64,000 nt of DNA from Leishmania martiniquensis. Its lineage: Eukaryota > Euglenozoa > Kinetoplastea > Trypanosomatida > Trypanosomatidae. The DNA is taken from the NCBI RefSeq assembly GCF_017916325.1, contig NC_090147.1:159501-223500 (forward strand), in the 5' to 3' direction. The notes beneath the pieces are model-generated. The model was not told the DNA's origin, ran no database searches, and worked only from the letters and a program-made list of their open reading frames with translations. Of this stretch, positions 9,401-19,055 are shown in pieces. The position numbers were made by a program, and so were the translations under genes. Positions within the stretch are counted from its first letter, which is position 1. Every line of letters begins with the position of its first letter.

Positions 9401-10852
9401 GGAGGGGAGGAAAGGGGGGAGGCGGTGGGTGTGCTGAACAGTGTCGTGCCACTTCGCAGTGCGCGCGTATGCGCAGGGCCCGTGGTTGAGTAGGTGGCAG
9501 AACGGTACGCAACAGATACGAGGAGGGAAAGTCGTGAGAAGGTAGAGAGACGTGGACGAGCGAGACGGCGCAGCAGGGACGCTATCATGGCCGGCGTCCT
9601 CGGGTGTAGCGCAGCTGCGAATGCCCTCTCTACGCACGTGAGCGTGTTGTGCGGGCAGTCATCAAGACCACACGCGCCTCAGCAACAACGATGACGGAGC
9701 AGAGGTCTTTGAAGAGCGTGCGGCCGTGAACTCGTATCCGGCAGCCGAGCGCAATGCAGAGGGGGAGGGGACACCCTTCAGACTGTCGGGTCAAGGGCTT
9801 CGTCTACTCTGCTTTCCCTACGCCACCTTCTGCATCACCGTCGAAGCTCACGTTGCGTAGATGTCAGTGCACGTGCACTCGCTGGCGTGAGATGTCCCAA
9901 CGCGCCTCAGAGAAGCGGAGCCAGAGGGAGGGGGGAAGAGTGCGCCAGCAGCGGTGTCAGTTGCCCGTGGCGGAGGGGAAATGGGCAGAGGGCAGTGGGA
10001 GCGGGGGGAGGAGAAGCACGAGGAGAAGAGATGCCGACAACAACCATGCATGCAGACAGCACACGAAAAAAAAAAGCTTACAGACAAGCGCTGGTGACAC
10101 AAACGAGAAGAGAAAGCTGCCTTTAAGCGTCACCCTCTCCCCCCACCTTCACCCTCTCTCGAGGTGGGGGGGGGGGGCATCGGCACACACACACACGCAT
10201 AGGTGTGTGTGTGTGTGTGAGTTGGCGGGTCAGTCAGCGCCCCTCTCCCTTGGCGACGATCAAATCGGGGTACAAATAAGCAAACCTGAAGACAAAAACA
10301 CACCTGAAATGGGAGGGAGAGAGGGAAGGGGGGGGGCCGAGGCAGCCCTCCCCCCTCTCCCCCTTCCCTCTCTCCCCCCTCCCCGCCAACGACGCCACAC
10401 AAGCGCAGTTCACCGACGAAAAAAAAGAGTAATAGAAAAAGAGAGAGAGAGACAACGCGCGTGCGCTCTCGGGCACGCACACCAGCGAAGGAAAAAAAAA
10501 GCACAGCAGCGACCATCGGCAACCGAAGCGCACAACGTTATGGACGGTGACGGCATCATCACACGCACGTGCGCACAAAAGGAGAGAGAGGTGCCGAAGT
10601 GGGGCGTCTTTGAGTCGCGCTGTGGAAGGTGGAGAGACGACAGAAGGACGCAGCGAGGCGGTGGAGAAAGGGGGAGGGGGAAGCCTCAGAGGTTGAGACG
10701 CTCACCCGCGACCGCTCGCGCACAACCCTATTTGTCCCCACCCTCGCCCCAATCTTTGTCTGTCATGCCACCTTTCACCACGACACCCCAACAGAAATTC
10801 GCCAGATGACTACAGAGTAGTGAGCACTACTACTGTGACGCATCATGGCGTA
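9401..10852. other. Intergenic spacer with hairpin-forming microsatellites
   Basis: No supportable gene. A C-rich/G-rich fold-back (10139-10178, including a 12-base G run at 10166-10177) is followed at once by a CA/TG fold-back (10184-10219). Long AG-rich + strand stretches (10310-10345, 10430-10455) are pyrimidine tracts in the RNA. Frames spanning 9754-10809 on the + strand are repeat translations. Confidence 0.5.
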
Positions 10853-13800
10853 CTACTCACGACGGGCGCGCTTGTGCGAAGGTGGCGGCGATGTGCTTCC
10901 CGGCTGCCGCTCTTGAAGAGGTGTCGCTCCCTTCGCTTCGTCAGCGTCGTCATCGCTGTCATCGAAGTTCATCGCGCGGCGCACGACGGCGGAGAAGAAG
11001 GCGCGAAGTCCCTCGCCGAGCCCACTCCCACTACCGAGAGCGTACCGCTGAGGCTGATGTGTGTGGGCAGAATTGTCACCCTTCCCGCTGCTCTGTGAGT
11101 CGTCATCGACATCGAAGTCAGAGGCGTCGGCATTGCTGTCGCCACGTCCGTCTCGCGCCACGTGCAGCAGTCTGCGCGCTTCCCCCTCAGTGTGGGTCAC
11201 ACTCTGCCCTGATTCCGCCCCCTCCACAAGCACCTCTCCCGACTCAGAGCAGGAGGTTGAGGAGACATGCACCGTCATCTCGCACAGCGGTGCGTCTGCA
11301 GCGGCAGGATCTGAGAGATGCGCACATTTGTTCTCAGCGGTGTCGGGCAGCGCAGCATGCGAAGGATCCCCTCCGGTCGTGTCCTCGCCATCATCACGTT
11401 GACGGCGGCGGCCAGCGAGGTGACTGGCGTCGACGCCAACGCTCGGTCCACCGGTGTTAGTGTCCCCCGCCTCACTCGCGCTCGCGTTGCCGGTCGTCAC
11501 GGTCGATATTGTGACGCATGAGTGAGCCTCGAACGGGATCCTCAGGTGCTCCGCCTCTGGCGTGGCCCCCACGTCGGTCAGCGCGCTAGCACCCTCGTCG
11601 AGCCCCTCCGCTGCCAACGGCCCCCGCTCGAGCACCGATGCCTCTCCGCTCGGTTGATTACCCTTTCGATGGTGCTCATCGGTGTCCAGCTCCCGCTCGA
11701 GGCAGGACATGTCGCCAGAGAAGCCTGGAGAGGTGGCGGGGAGGCGCTTGCGAGCGGCTTCCTGGTCTTGCAAGAGCTCCTCGAGCATCACAAGGAACTC
11801 CGCGGAGGCACGCGGCAGGGCGGTGGGTCGTGCCGCGCCGGACGACGCTTTCACAGGCGGCTGAGTCCCTCGATGCGCTCGATCGTCACCAACAGAGCCT
11901 GGCACCCGGCGCTGGCCACCGCCATTTCCCTCACCATCCTCGGCTTGCCATGCGTGCAGCTCGCCGTTGCTGTCGTCTCTGTCAACTGCTTCGTCACCGT
12001 TTTCCTCGGCATCCGCCCTTGCGACGTCCTGTTCCTTGTCGTGATCCTCATCATCCTCCAGCCTCTGCTTCAGTACCTCCAGCAGCTGGGTACGCAGCCG
12101 CTCGTAGGTCTGCAGGGCAGCATCCGACGGCAGCTTCACCCGCTCATGGAGCTCTTGGTCCATCTGCAACACCTCTGCAGACCACTCGTCCAGTTGCTCC
12201 ACGTAGCGCAGCAGCACCGCACACCGCTCAGCAATGTCGTCCGCGGCGGGATCGTAAACGTCCATCGCGCTCTGCTCTTGGCGGAGGAGCTCCACCTCCC
12301 TGGAGCGCCGGGCACGCAGCGTGCAGAGCCGAGTGAGCATTGCGGCGAGACCCTCACGGCAGCACTCGTACAACTGCACAAGTGCGTAGCGGGTAGGCGT
12401 TGCGATGACGGAGACGGTGACCGTCGGCCCATTAGAGGGCGCCTGCGCACCACCGCTCGACCGCCTTCGCATCCGTTCGGCTGAGCCAACGGAAAGAAGG
12501 CCGTCACCGCTAGCGCCGGGCGTGCCACGCGCTGTGGTGTCCGGCGAACCTTCCGAGAACGTCGACCGGTCAGCTGATGAGGCCGCCAAGGTAGGCGGTG
12601 TGGCGGATGCGAAGACCGGTACGTGTACGCGAAGGACAAAGGACTCGCGCGGCTCGGTCGCCGCCGCTGAGCGGTCCGACTTGCTGCCATCACCGTCACG
12701 AGCGCTTCCCACCCCTTCGCTAAAGCGATTCGCATTGCTGTTGGCGGCCAGGCCAGCGCTGTCCTTCCCACCTCGCCTCACCGCTGACACCGCCCCAGTC
12801 GGCAAGAAGAGCGACGTGGTACGGCTTGCTGAGGTATTGGTGATGGGGTTGTCATCTCGCGCGTCGAGGGACGTCACACGGTCCATTTGGGTTAGGGGAG
12901 TCAACGCCTGCAACGCGGCCCACTCATGTCGCGCCATCTCGGACCGCGTCCACAACAGCTCGTCTGTCAGACGGTCGCTGATCATCGTACAACGAGAGTG
13001 CAGCCGATCGGCGAGAAGTCGGCAGGCGGCCAGACCGGCCCGCGCAACATCGCGCCCTTGCCTTGGTCGTATCTTCGATCGGGCATCTCTATGGGTGCCC
13101 ACAGCAGCCCGCTCCGCACCTTCGGCGCTGCACGTATCCGCGTCGTCCACGAGCGCTTCCTCATCCTCTTCGTCCAGCCGCGCGCACAGCTCATGTAGCG
13201 CCGACAGCGGCGACTTCTCCACCACGTAGCGTCGCTGCAGCCCGCAATGTTGCTCCTCCAGCTCCGCCAGCTCCTCGTGCAACTCCGCCAAGAGAGCGAT
13301 GCGGTCACGCGCTTCCTTGCAGTCCTGCAAGACACGCTGCGTTCCCCCGCCGCTGCTGCTGTTCACCGCGTCACCTGACTGCGTGTCCGCTGACGGGGCG
13401 GACGCAGTAGCGGCACTGTAAACACCAGAGGGCCGCCGGCTTCCATCTCGCGAGTCGCCTGCCAGTTCGGCCTCACGCCACAGCCGCAAAAGCTCCAGTA
13501 CATGCGACTCCATTGCTGCCTGTGCGCTAAAGAAGTCTTCGTCCACTTTGACAAGAGAGTCGAGCGTGATGAGCTCCTCGCACAGCTCCTGAGTGCGCTG
13601 CGGCAGGCCCGCGAGCGGGCGCATCGGCGACCGTTCCTGTGGGCTATCGTCCATGTCCCTCTCCTCCACTGGTCTCTCCAGGCTCCAGTTTGCGCGATGC
13701 CGAGAGGCGCCGAGAGCAACACCCCCCCGCATCGGGGAGGTGACATGATCGCTTCTAGAGCACGCGGCGCGAGCACTAGCTTCGGCTGCACCGGCGGCTA

Positions 13801-14215
13801 TTGATGCTTTCACGGGTGATGACCGTAAACACGGTGCTTTCATGCTTCCCCCCCGCAGTGGCGGTGGTGCTTTGGACGGCGCCGCTGGACAGGCGCGGTT
13901 CGCAGCGGCCTGAAGACGAGGGAGATACGCCTCGAGACCCTTCGTGTTCGCGGCGTGAGAAAGCACTGGCGCCACGGAAGACCGCGTTGCTGTGAGGGGG
14001 CGCGTCGCAGTAAGCGCCTTCCCGCGTTGCGAGGCGAGCGACGCCACGGATGACGAGGACATCGCCGACCTTTTCTGCAGAGGAGAGCTCGACGACGGAG
14101 AGATGGGGCGATGCGGCAGACGTGCGGGTATCGAGCGCTTTGTCGTCGTCGACCCCTTAGCGGTGTTGGCTGGCGCCGGTGCACTCATATTAGCGAAGCA
14201 ATCGCCGTTCAGCAT
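10853..14215 (-). CDS. Large coiled-coil protein of unknown function
   Basis: A 1120-residue protein from the ATG at 14215 (MLNGDCFANMSAPAP). A second ATG nine codons later is possible. Upstream the frame opens only on a GTG. Residues 1-200 are basic, Ser/Ala/Pro-rich and disordered-looking. Residues about 204-350 and 395-440 are Leu/Glu-rich helices (QELCEELITLDSLVK, ELHEELAELEEQHCGL), and about 607-722 is another long helical block (ECCREGLAAMLTRLCTLRAR, RLRTQLLEVLKQRLED) ending in an acidic stretch. The last 400 residues are acidic and low-complexity, ending in a basic tail (PPSHKRARRE). This organisation suggests a cytoskeletal or scaffold protein. The acidic C-terminal third followed by KRARR could also suit a nuclear protein. 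No family is recognised. The gene is intact. Confidence 0.85.
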   Translation of the reverse strand: MLNGDCFANMSAPAPANTAKGSTTTKRSIPARLPHRPISPSSSSPLQKRSAMSSSSVASLASQRGKALTATRPLTATRSSVAPVLSHAANTKGLEAYLPRLQAAANRACPAAPSKAPPPLRGGSMKAPCLRSSPVKASIAAGAAEASARAACSRSDHVTSPMRGGVALGASRHRANWSLERPVEERDMDDSPQERSPMRPLAGLPQRTQELCEELITLDSLVKVDEDFFSAQAAMESHVLELLRLWREAELAGDSRDGSRRPSGVYSAATASAPSADTQSGDAVNSSSGGGTQRVLQDCKEARDRIALLAELHEELAELEEQHCGLQRRYVVEKSPLSALHELCARLDEEDEEALVDDADTCSAEGAERAAVGTHRDARSKIRPRQGRDVARAGLAACRLLADRLHSRCTMISDRLTDELLWTRSEMARHEWAALQALTPLTQMDRVTSLDARDDNPITNTSASRTTSLFLPTGAVSAVRRGGKDSAGLAANSNANRFSEGVGSARDGDGSKSDRSAAATEPRESFVLRVHVPVFASATPPTLAASSADRSTFSEGSPDTTARGTPGASGDGLLSVGSAERMRRRSSGGAQAPSNGPTVTVSVIATPTRYALVQLYECCREGLAAMLTRLCTLRARRSREVELLRQEQSAMDVYDPAADDIAERCAVLLRYVEQLDEWSAEVLQMDQELHERVKLPSDAALQTYERLRTQLLEVLKQRLEDDEDHDKEQDVARADAEENGDEAVDRDDSNGELHAWQAEDGEGNGGGQRRVPGSVGDDRAHRGTQPPVKASSGAARPTALPRASAEFLVMLEELLQDQEAARKRLPATSPGFSGDMSCLERELDTDEHHRKGNQPSGEASVLERGPLAAEGLDEGASALTDVGATPEAEHLRIPFEAHSCVTISTVTTGNASASEAGDTNTGGPSVGVDASHLAGRRRQRDDGEDTTGGDPSHAALPDTAENKCAHLSDPAAADAPLCEMTVHVSSTSCSESGEVLVEGAESGQSVTHTEGEARRLLHVARDGRGDSNADASDFDVDDDSQSSGKGDNSAHTHQPQRYALGSGSGLGEGLRAFFSAVVRRAMNFDDSDDDADEAKGATPLQERQPGSTSPPPSHKRARRE

Positions 14216-14349
14216 TCGGTCAGTAACACACGATGAGTGGTGAGGGAGCAGCCGTGTAAGTGGGGGGAAGGGCGGGGGCGTCAAGCGGTATATGTGAAAA
14301 AAAAAAGTGGAGCAGCTGCTGTCCGCGCGTGGGCAGTCGCGTAAAAGCA

Positions 14350-14402
14350 CTTTGGGCGTGGGTGTGCGCGTGTTAAAGAGAGGAAGAGGAGGAAGGAGGA
14401 CA
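14350..14402 (-). promoter_or_regulatory. Candidate spliced-leader acceptor of the coiled-coil gene
   Basis: In the minus-strand RNA a pyrimidine tract (14378-14402, CTCCTTCCTCCTCTTCCTC type) is followed by a CCCAAAG whose AG is at 14351-14350, about 135 bases before the ATG. A second T run (14297-14306) has no AG before the second ATG, so it is a less likely signal. Confidence 0.35.
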
Positions 14403-16708
14403 ACGTGTGTGTTTAGTGGTTATCTGCGTGCACTTGGCGCTTCTAAAAGGTTTACACACACACATATATATATATATATGTGTGGATTCGTGCGTATATG
14501 CACCTCTGTCTGGGTGGGTTGAGCTGACGGGGCAAAGCGATATGCGGCGAACGCAAGGACACAAACTGAAAAAAGACAGCCTTAGTGGCAGCCGCGATGC
14601 TCTACGCGCGCGCGGCGAATGCGCGGCTTCTCTATATTTTCTGTCAGTAGCACCAGAGGCGGTGGCGAGAGCCGTGGGAGGCTGCAGAGAGTCCGGTGTG
14701 ACGGGAAGGTACAAGATGGGAGAGAGGTCCGTTGGCGGTGGCGGTGGTGGTCGGTGAGGAGGAGCGAGACGGGAAAGATGCGCAGAATCGGTGAGCAAAA
14801 ATGGAAAAAACGGGCATGAAGACTGGAGAGGCTTGAGTGTGGGTCTGGGAGCACGGTTGCATCGAGGTGAGAAGCCGCGCCCGTAGACCACGCTCGGGTC
14901 CATCCGTGCGCGCGGGTGCATGTCCACAAGAGGCATCGCTCGTCGCCTATGGAGTGCGTATACGGGTGAATGACGGTTCGCGACTGCCGATTTACGGCAC
15001 CGTGTGGCGGTGAGGGCAAGGCGATCGCTTCATGCCGTCAGCGGTGCCCCTTTCCTTTGAGTTTACCGCAGCCATAGAAACACACGATAATTTCTTTTTC
15101 TGCCGCGTTGTTGCTGCTCACCACTCTCCGTTAGTCCTCGTCTCGGAGGGGAGGGGGGCGTCTACACCCGAGACCCACGCGCGCTCGCGGTGTTGCATAC
15201 GAACGGATGGGTAGAAGGAGGAGGAGAGACAGAGCCCCCATCCCCCACCCGCCACCCCCACAGGGTGACGTCTCCGTCTCGCTCACGCGAAGGGATGGGA
15301 GGGGACGGCGCTTTTTCTCGGGGTGTGGAAAAGAGAAAAAATGGGGGCGAATGGGAGGTGACCAGACTCCGCTGACGCATCAATCTGATCGCGTGCACGC
15401 ACACGCACACACGCCACAACATGCCTGCACACGAAGCGGCTGCATCCGTTTTTTTTGTATGTGTGTGTGTTGCGGCCACCACAGCCTGGACGCACCCGCA
15501 GTGACATGTTGTAGCGAACACACACATACGCATGCACGCACACACAAAAGGCTCCCGACCGATCAACTTCAACACACGTGTCGGCGCCGACGGAGTCATG
15601 CGAAGCACCACAGAAAAGGAAAAGGCACTTTTACGTAAGGAACCGCGACGCGAAAATGGGAGGGATGGCGGTGGCACACCTTGGCAACCACGTGCACGCG
15701 CGTCTTCATCGAGCACCATGAGAGCGCGCAGGCGCCAGCGAGGTCGAAAAGGCTGGCTGGGATGTACTTAAGGTCGATGTGGAGATGGAGGTAACACGCA
15801 CATGGAGACGTCCTTAGTCATGAAGGAAACCCTGCACTGGGGCGTCGGTGCTTTCTTCTCTGTAGTGCTTTGACGCAGCCGCGTGTCAGCGACTACCCCT
15901 GCGCTGATCGGCATACACACGCACACGTATGTTTGCATGCGTGTGTGTGCGTGTGTGCACCTGAAGTGCAGCCAGCGGGCGAGACGCGAGAGAGCGCATT
16001 CCTAATGGAGAGGACGGCAAACACATGGAGGTGTTGGCCTCCGTGCACTTCGGAGAAGACATATTTGGGTTAAGAGGAGGAAAGCCCCAAAAAAGGTGCG
16101 AGCCGTCAGCGCCAGCGATGTGGCCAAAAGATGGCGGTGGGGACAGCACATGAGCCGTGGCATGATGAACGGTGGGCGCTGCCGCTACCGCCCAAGGCGA
16201 GGGAGGGGGAAGGTGAGGCGGAAAGGTCGTCCTGTGGGGAGATGGAGGAGGAGGAGGGGAGCACCGATGACAAGGCGGTGAAGCTGACGCGTTTGGTCAT
16301 GCGAAAAGAGAGGGCGCGTCCCATCGCGAGCATCCACGCACACGGACACACAGTGTGCCCCCCCATTCAACTCTGCCAGCAGAAGAACCCACCCACCCCG
16401 AGCGAACGAGTCCTCTCCCCCCTCTCCGCTTCCCCTCCACTGACGATACGAATTGCAGTCCAGTGCACAACACAGAAGAAAAAGAAGGGAAGACACGCAG
16501 GCACATCGATCGGGTGCATGCGCATCGAAGCTCATGTCCAAGTGGCGGCCAGCTTGCAAGCGCGACACCTGCGACGGTATCTGCGCATGGCGTAGACCCC
16601 TTTTCTTCCTGTTATCAGTCCCACTGGCGTGACATCACCGCCCCATCCCCATATGCGAGCCCGCGCGCTCCTCCCCGTGCGTTGGCGACTGCTGTACGCC
16701 GGCACCGC
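14403..16708. other. Intergenic spacer
   Basis: No supportable gene. Holds a self-complementary CACACA(TA)nTGTGTG tract at 14455-14482 and an imperfect CA/TG fold-back at 15912-15958 around a TTTGCATG loop. Several AG-rich + strand stretches are present. Frames on either strand are short and repeat-like. Confidence 0.5.
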
Positions 16709-18943
16709 CTACCTCAACATCTCCTGCGCTGCCGTCAGCAATGCCGCTTCGTAAGACAGGGAACAGCTTGAGGAATCCTCAGAGAAGCGAGACCGCAACA
16801 AGCCTGGGGGCAGCAGCGCTGCCGCCCTCGCCTCGATTCCACTACCCCACCGCTGCGGCTGTGCCCACTCTGACGCTTCCACGGTCACGCTGCCCACGGT
16901 AGCTTCCCTCGCCACACATGATTCCACGGCAGCCACAGCACGCACATCGCCAGCCGCCTCCAAGCGAGCGTTCTCCATCGCACGTTCCTCCGGCAGCTCC
17001 GGCGTGCCACGCCTGCACCTCGTGAAGGCCGCTGGTGAGCGCGTCCGTTGGAGGAAGAAACCTTGCGATGGCGGAATGTTCGCAGCAGCAGCAGATTGGG
17101 CGCGGTTCATGCGATCGCCGGAGACAAGGACAGTATGGTCGGAAAGCAGCTCCTGCTTGGGCCACGGTGCCGCCAAACATCGTCGCCGCGTCGGGGCATC
17201 CTCGAGTATCCCCTCTGCTCGATTAAAGCGCTTCGCAAAGATGCGCGCCACCACCTGTCGTTGCAGCTCTTCGCGGCCGGCGGTGGTGTGCTGCGCCCAC
17301 ACCTCTTGTCGCCGCACGGCACGCATGGCCCTGGCACATTCGGCGACGAGGCTAGCGTGGAGGTGCAGCGGAGCTGCCGCGAGGTAGCTTTGAGCGTCGA
17401 CATCACGGAAAGGCGACAGAAACCAAGCGAGGTCCTCTCTTCGCACGCTCACGGCTGGCGCCATCAGCAGCAAGTTCGCTGACCCCGTCGCCGTTGTCGC
17501 CGCCGTAAAAGGGGCCTCTGCGCTGTCCTCGTCCCAACGGCTCCGCACTTCGCTGGCGGTCGCTGAGGACGGAGCATATAGCCCGTGGGGAAGTGACTCT
17601 GACCGTTTGGGCAGCGGCTCTGCCTCGACAGCAGCGAGACACGCGCATACCGACCCGCCCGTCTTCCGTGAGAAACTGCATGTGTCTCGCACTGGGACAG
17701 AGGCGCTGCGGCGGCGCTGTGTCGCAGGCAGCGAAGGCGACGTGTGAGGCGTGGCGGTTGCCGTGGTCCTGGTGGTGACTGCAGCTGTGCCGGAGAACAC
17801 GGTGACTCGACGGGTGTCTGGCAGCATTAATGGCGCTTCAGACGTTGTTGTGGCGCTACCTTTGGTGCTGTCGGCGCCGTCTTCGTTGGGGGACAAGAAG
17901 CCTTGCATGCTCGGGCCAGAGAGATACGATGCAAGACGAAGTGCTGCGGGAAGCGCAACAGGCATAGCCGGCTCTGCTGTACGCCTTGTCGACAGCAGCT
18001 CGTGGACGACCGTGTGCGGCGGTGCGCTTGCAGACCGGAGGCGGTGCACCAGCCCCTGCCCAGTCCCCTGTGCCGGGCCGTGCGCCACAACACAACGTCC
18101 TGGCGCCGACGGACGACGCGCGAAAGAGCTGCGCGCTCGTCGTGAAGACGGGATGTTCATGCTGCAGCGGCAACCGGGGCTCGTGTTCCCCTCGCTGCCC
18201 CTGCCGGGCAGGGGATCATGCGGGGAAAGAGTCGGTTCAGCGGCAGGTAGTGGTGGGAACGGAGACGCCTGTGCATGCCTGGTCGATGACTCCGTAGAGG
18301 CTAGGCTCGCCATTGAGGCGGGCACGGCCACAGCAGGCGCACGCGCGAAGATTTCGTCGGCTTCACAGACAACAGCGGCGCCTTCGTGACTCGGAGCGGA
18401 AGGGGGCGAGGTCGCAGTCCTCGACTCCGCTAAAGCCGTTAGCACGCCCTGTGGCAGACACGGCGAGGGGCGCATGCACCGATGCTGAGGCTCGACGCCC
18501 CCGCTAACAGCACCACAGGAAGGCAGCGATGCGTTGTATGCGGAGGAGTACTCGTTCGACAGACTCCGAGCTTCCGCGCCCGGAGACGGCGACAGCTTTG
18601 GCGGTAGTGCGGTGTGCACGGCCAGGAAATCCTCGCTGCTGTCGCTACCGTTTCGCTGAGATGGGTGCGGAGCGATACTCATGGTTGTGGGCCGGAGTGC
18701 CGGCTTGCGCAGTTGCCGTGGTGACAGCGTGCACGACGTGGGCTGCATGAACGACGCAGCGGTGCAGATGGGAGGAGCGACGACACGGCGGTGACCCGCA
18801 CCGGCGGAGCTATGGGCTTCAGGCGCGCATGCCAGGGGAGGGGCAATGAAGGCGCTGGCGATGGGCAAGGGTCCCACCGGTGCGGCGGCAGTGGGCGTGC
18901 CTGTAAGCGGCCCTTCGGCTTCCATGGCGCATGAAGGCGACAT
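16709..18943 (-). CDS. Hypothetical protein, candidate member of a local C-terminal-motif family
   Basis: A 744-residue protein if started at the ATG at 18943. Longer starts at 19018 and 19084 lie upstream of, or inside, the likely splice signal (poly-pyrimidine 19027-19055, first AG at 18995-18994). The first 500 residues are Ala/Ser/Pro/Thr-rich and probably disordered, with Arg/Ser stretches. From about 502 the sequence becomes more ordered: REDLAWFLSPF, then helical runs with many Arg and Ala to about 580. The end, SYEAALLTAAQEMLR (730-744), resembles the ends of three downstream-window proteins. No known domain is seen. The D-x-W-x-x-S-x-F block resembles DDVEWLQSTF of the protein at 61472-62401. 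Function unknown. Confidence 0.8.
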   Translation of the reverse strand: MSPSCAMEAEGPLTGTPTAAAPVGPLPIASAFIAPPLACAPEAHSSAGAGHRRVVAPPICTAASFMQPTSCTLSPRQLRKPALRPTTMSIAPHPSQRNGSDSSEDFLAVHTALPPKLSPSPGAEARSLSNEYSSAYNASLPSCGAVSGGVEPQHRCMRPSPCLPQGVLTALAESRTATSPPSAPSHEGAAVVCEADEIFARAPAVAVPASMASLASTESSTRHAQASPFPPLPAAEPTLSPHDPLPGRGSEGNTSPGCRCSMNIPSSRRARSSFARRPSAPGRCVVAHGPAQGTGQGLVHRLRSASAPPHTVVHELLSTRRTAEPAMPVALPAALRLASYLSGPSMQGFLSPNEDGADSTKGSATTTSEAPLMLPDTRRVTVFSGTAAVTTRTTATATPHTSPSLPATQRRRSASVPVRDTCSFSRKTGGSVCACLAAVEAEPLPKRSESLPHGLYAPSSATASEVRSRWDEDSAEAPFTAATTATGSANLLLMAPAVSVRREDLAWFLSPFRDVDAQSYLAAAPLHLHASLVAECARAMRAVRRQEVWAQHTTAGREELQRQVVARIFAKRFNRAEGILEDAPTRRRCLAAPWPKQELLSDHTVLVSGDRMNRAQSAAAANIPPSQGFFLQRTRSPAAFTRCRRGTPELPEERAMENARLEAAGDVRAVAAVESCVAREATVGSVTVEASEWAQPQRWGSGIEARAAALLPPGLLRSRFSEDSSSCSLSYEAALLTAAQEMLR

Positions 18944-18993
18944 TGTGGGCCTGCTGTCTCCCTGCGAGCCGTACGCGGTCCCCACCACGGCTG

Positions 18994-19055
18994 CTGAAGG
19001 GGTGCGGCATGAATGCATTCCGCCGCGAAAAGAAAAAAAAACAGTGGGAGAGAAA
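18994..19055 (-). promoter_or_regulatory. Candidate spliced-leader acceptor for the 16709-18943 gene
   Basis: The RNA-sense strand shows a T-rich tract (19027-19055), and the first AG after it is in CCCCTTCAG at 18995-18994. This places the 5' UTR at about 50 bases and argues for the ATG at 18943 over the upstream ATGs. Confidence 0.5.

Noticed and set aside
9401..9637. N-terminal extension of UTP23
   Set aside because: It adds residues that come from a pyrimidine tract, while the family N-terminus starts exactly at the ATG at 9400.
9754..10809. Plus-strand open frame of 351 codons
   Set aside because: Crosses CA/TG fold-backs and G runs, giving repeat peptides; against the direction of all genes.
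11522..12484. Plus-strand frame of 320 codons opposite the coiled-coil gene
   Set aside because: Antisense shadow; Leu/His-rich because it mirrors the Glu/Gln/Leu-rich helices of the real gene.
10853..14215. Assignment of the coiled-coil protein to the PRC1/Ase1/MAP65 family
   Set aside because: The helix pattern and an L-x-x-LW-like stretch gave that impression, but no diagnostic motif or domain order could be matched.
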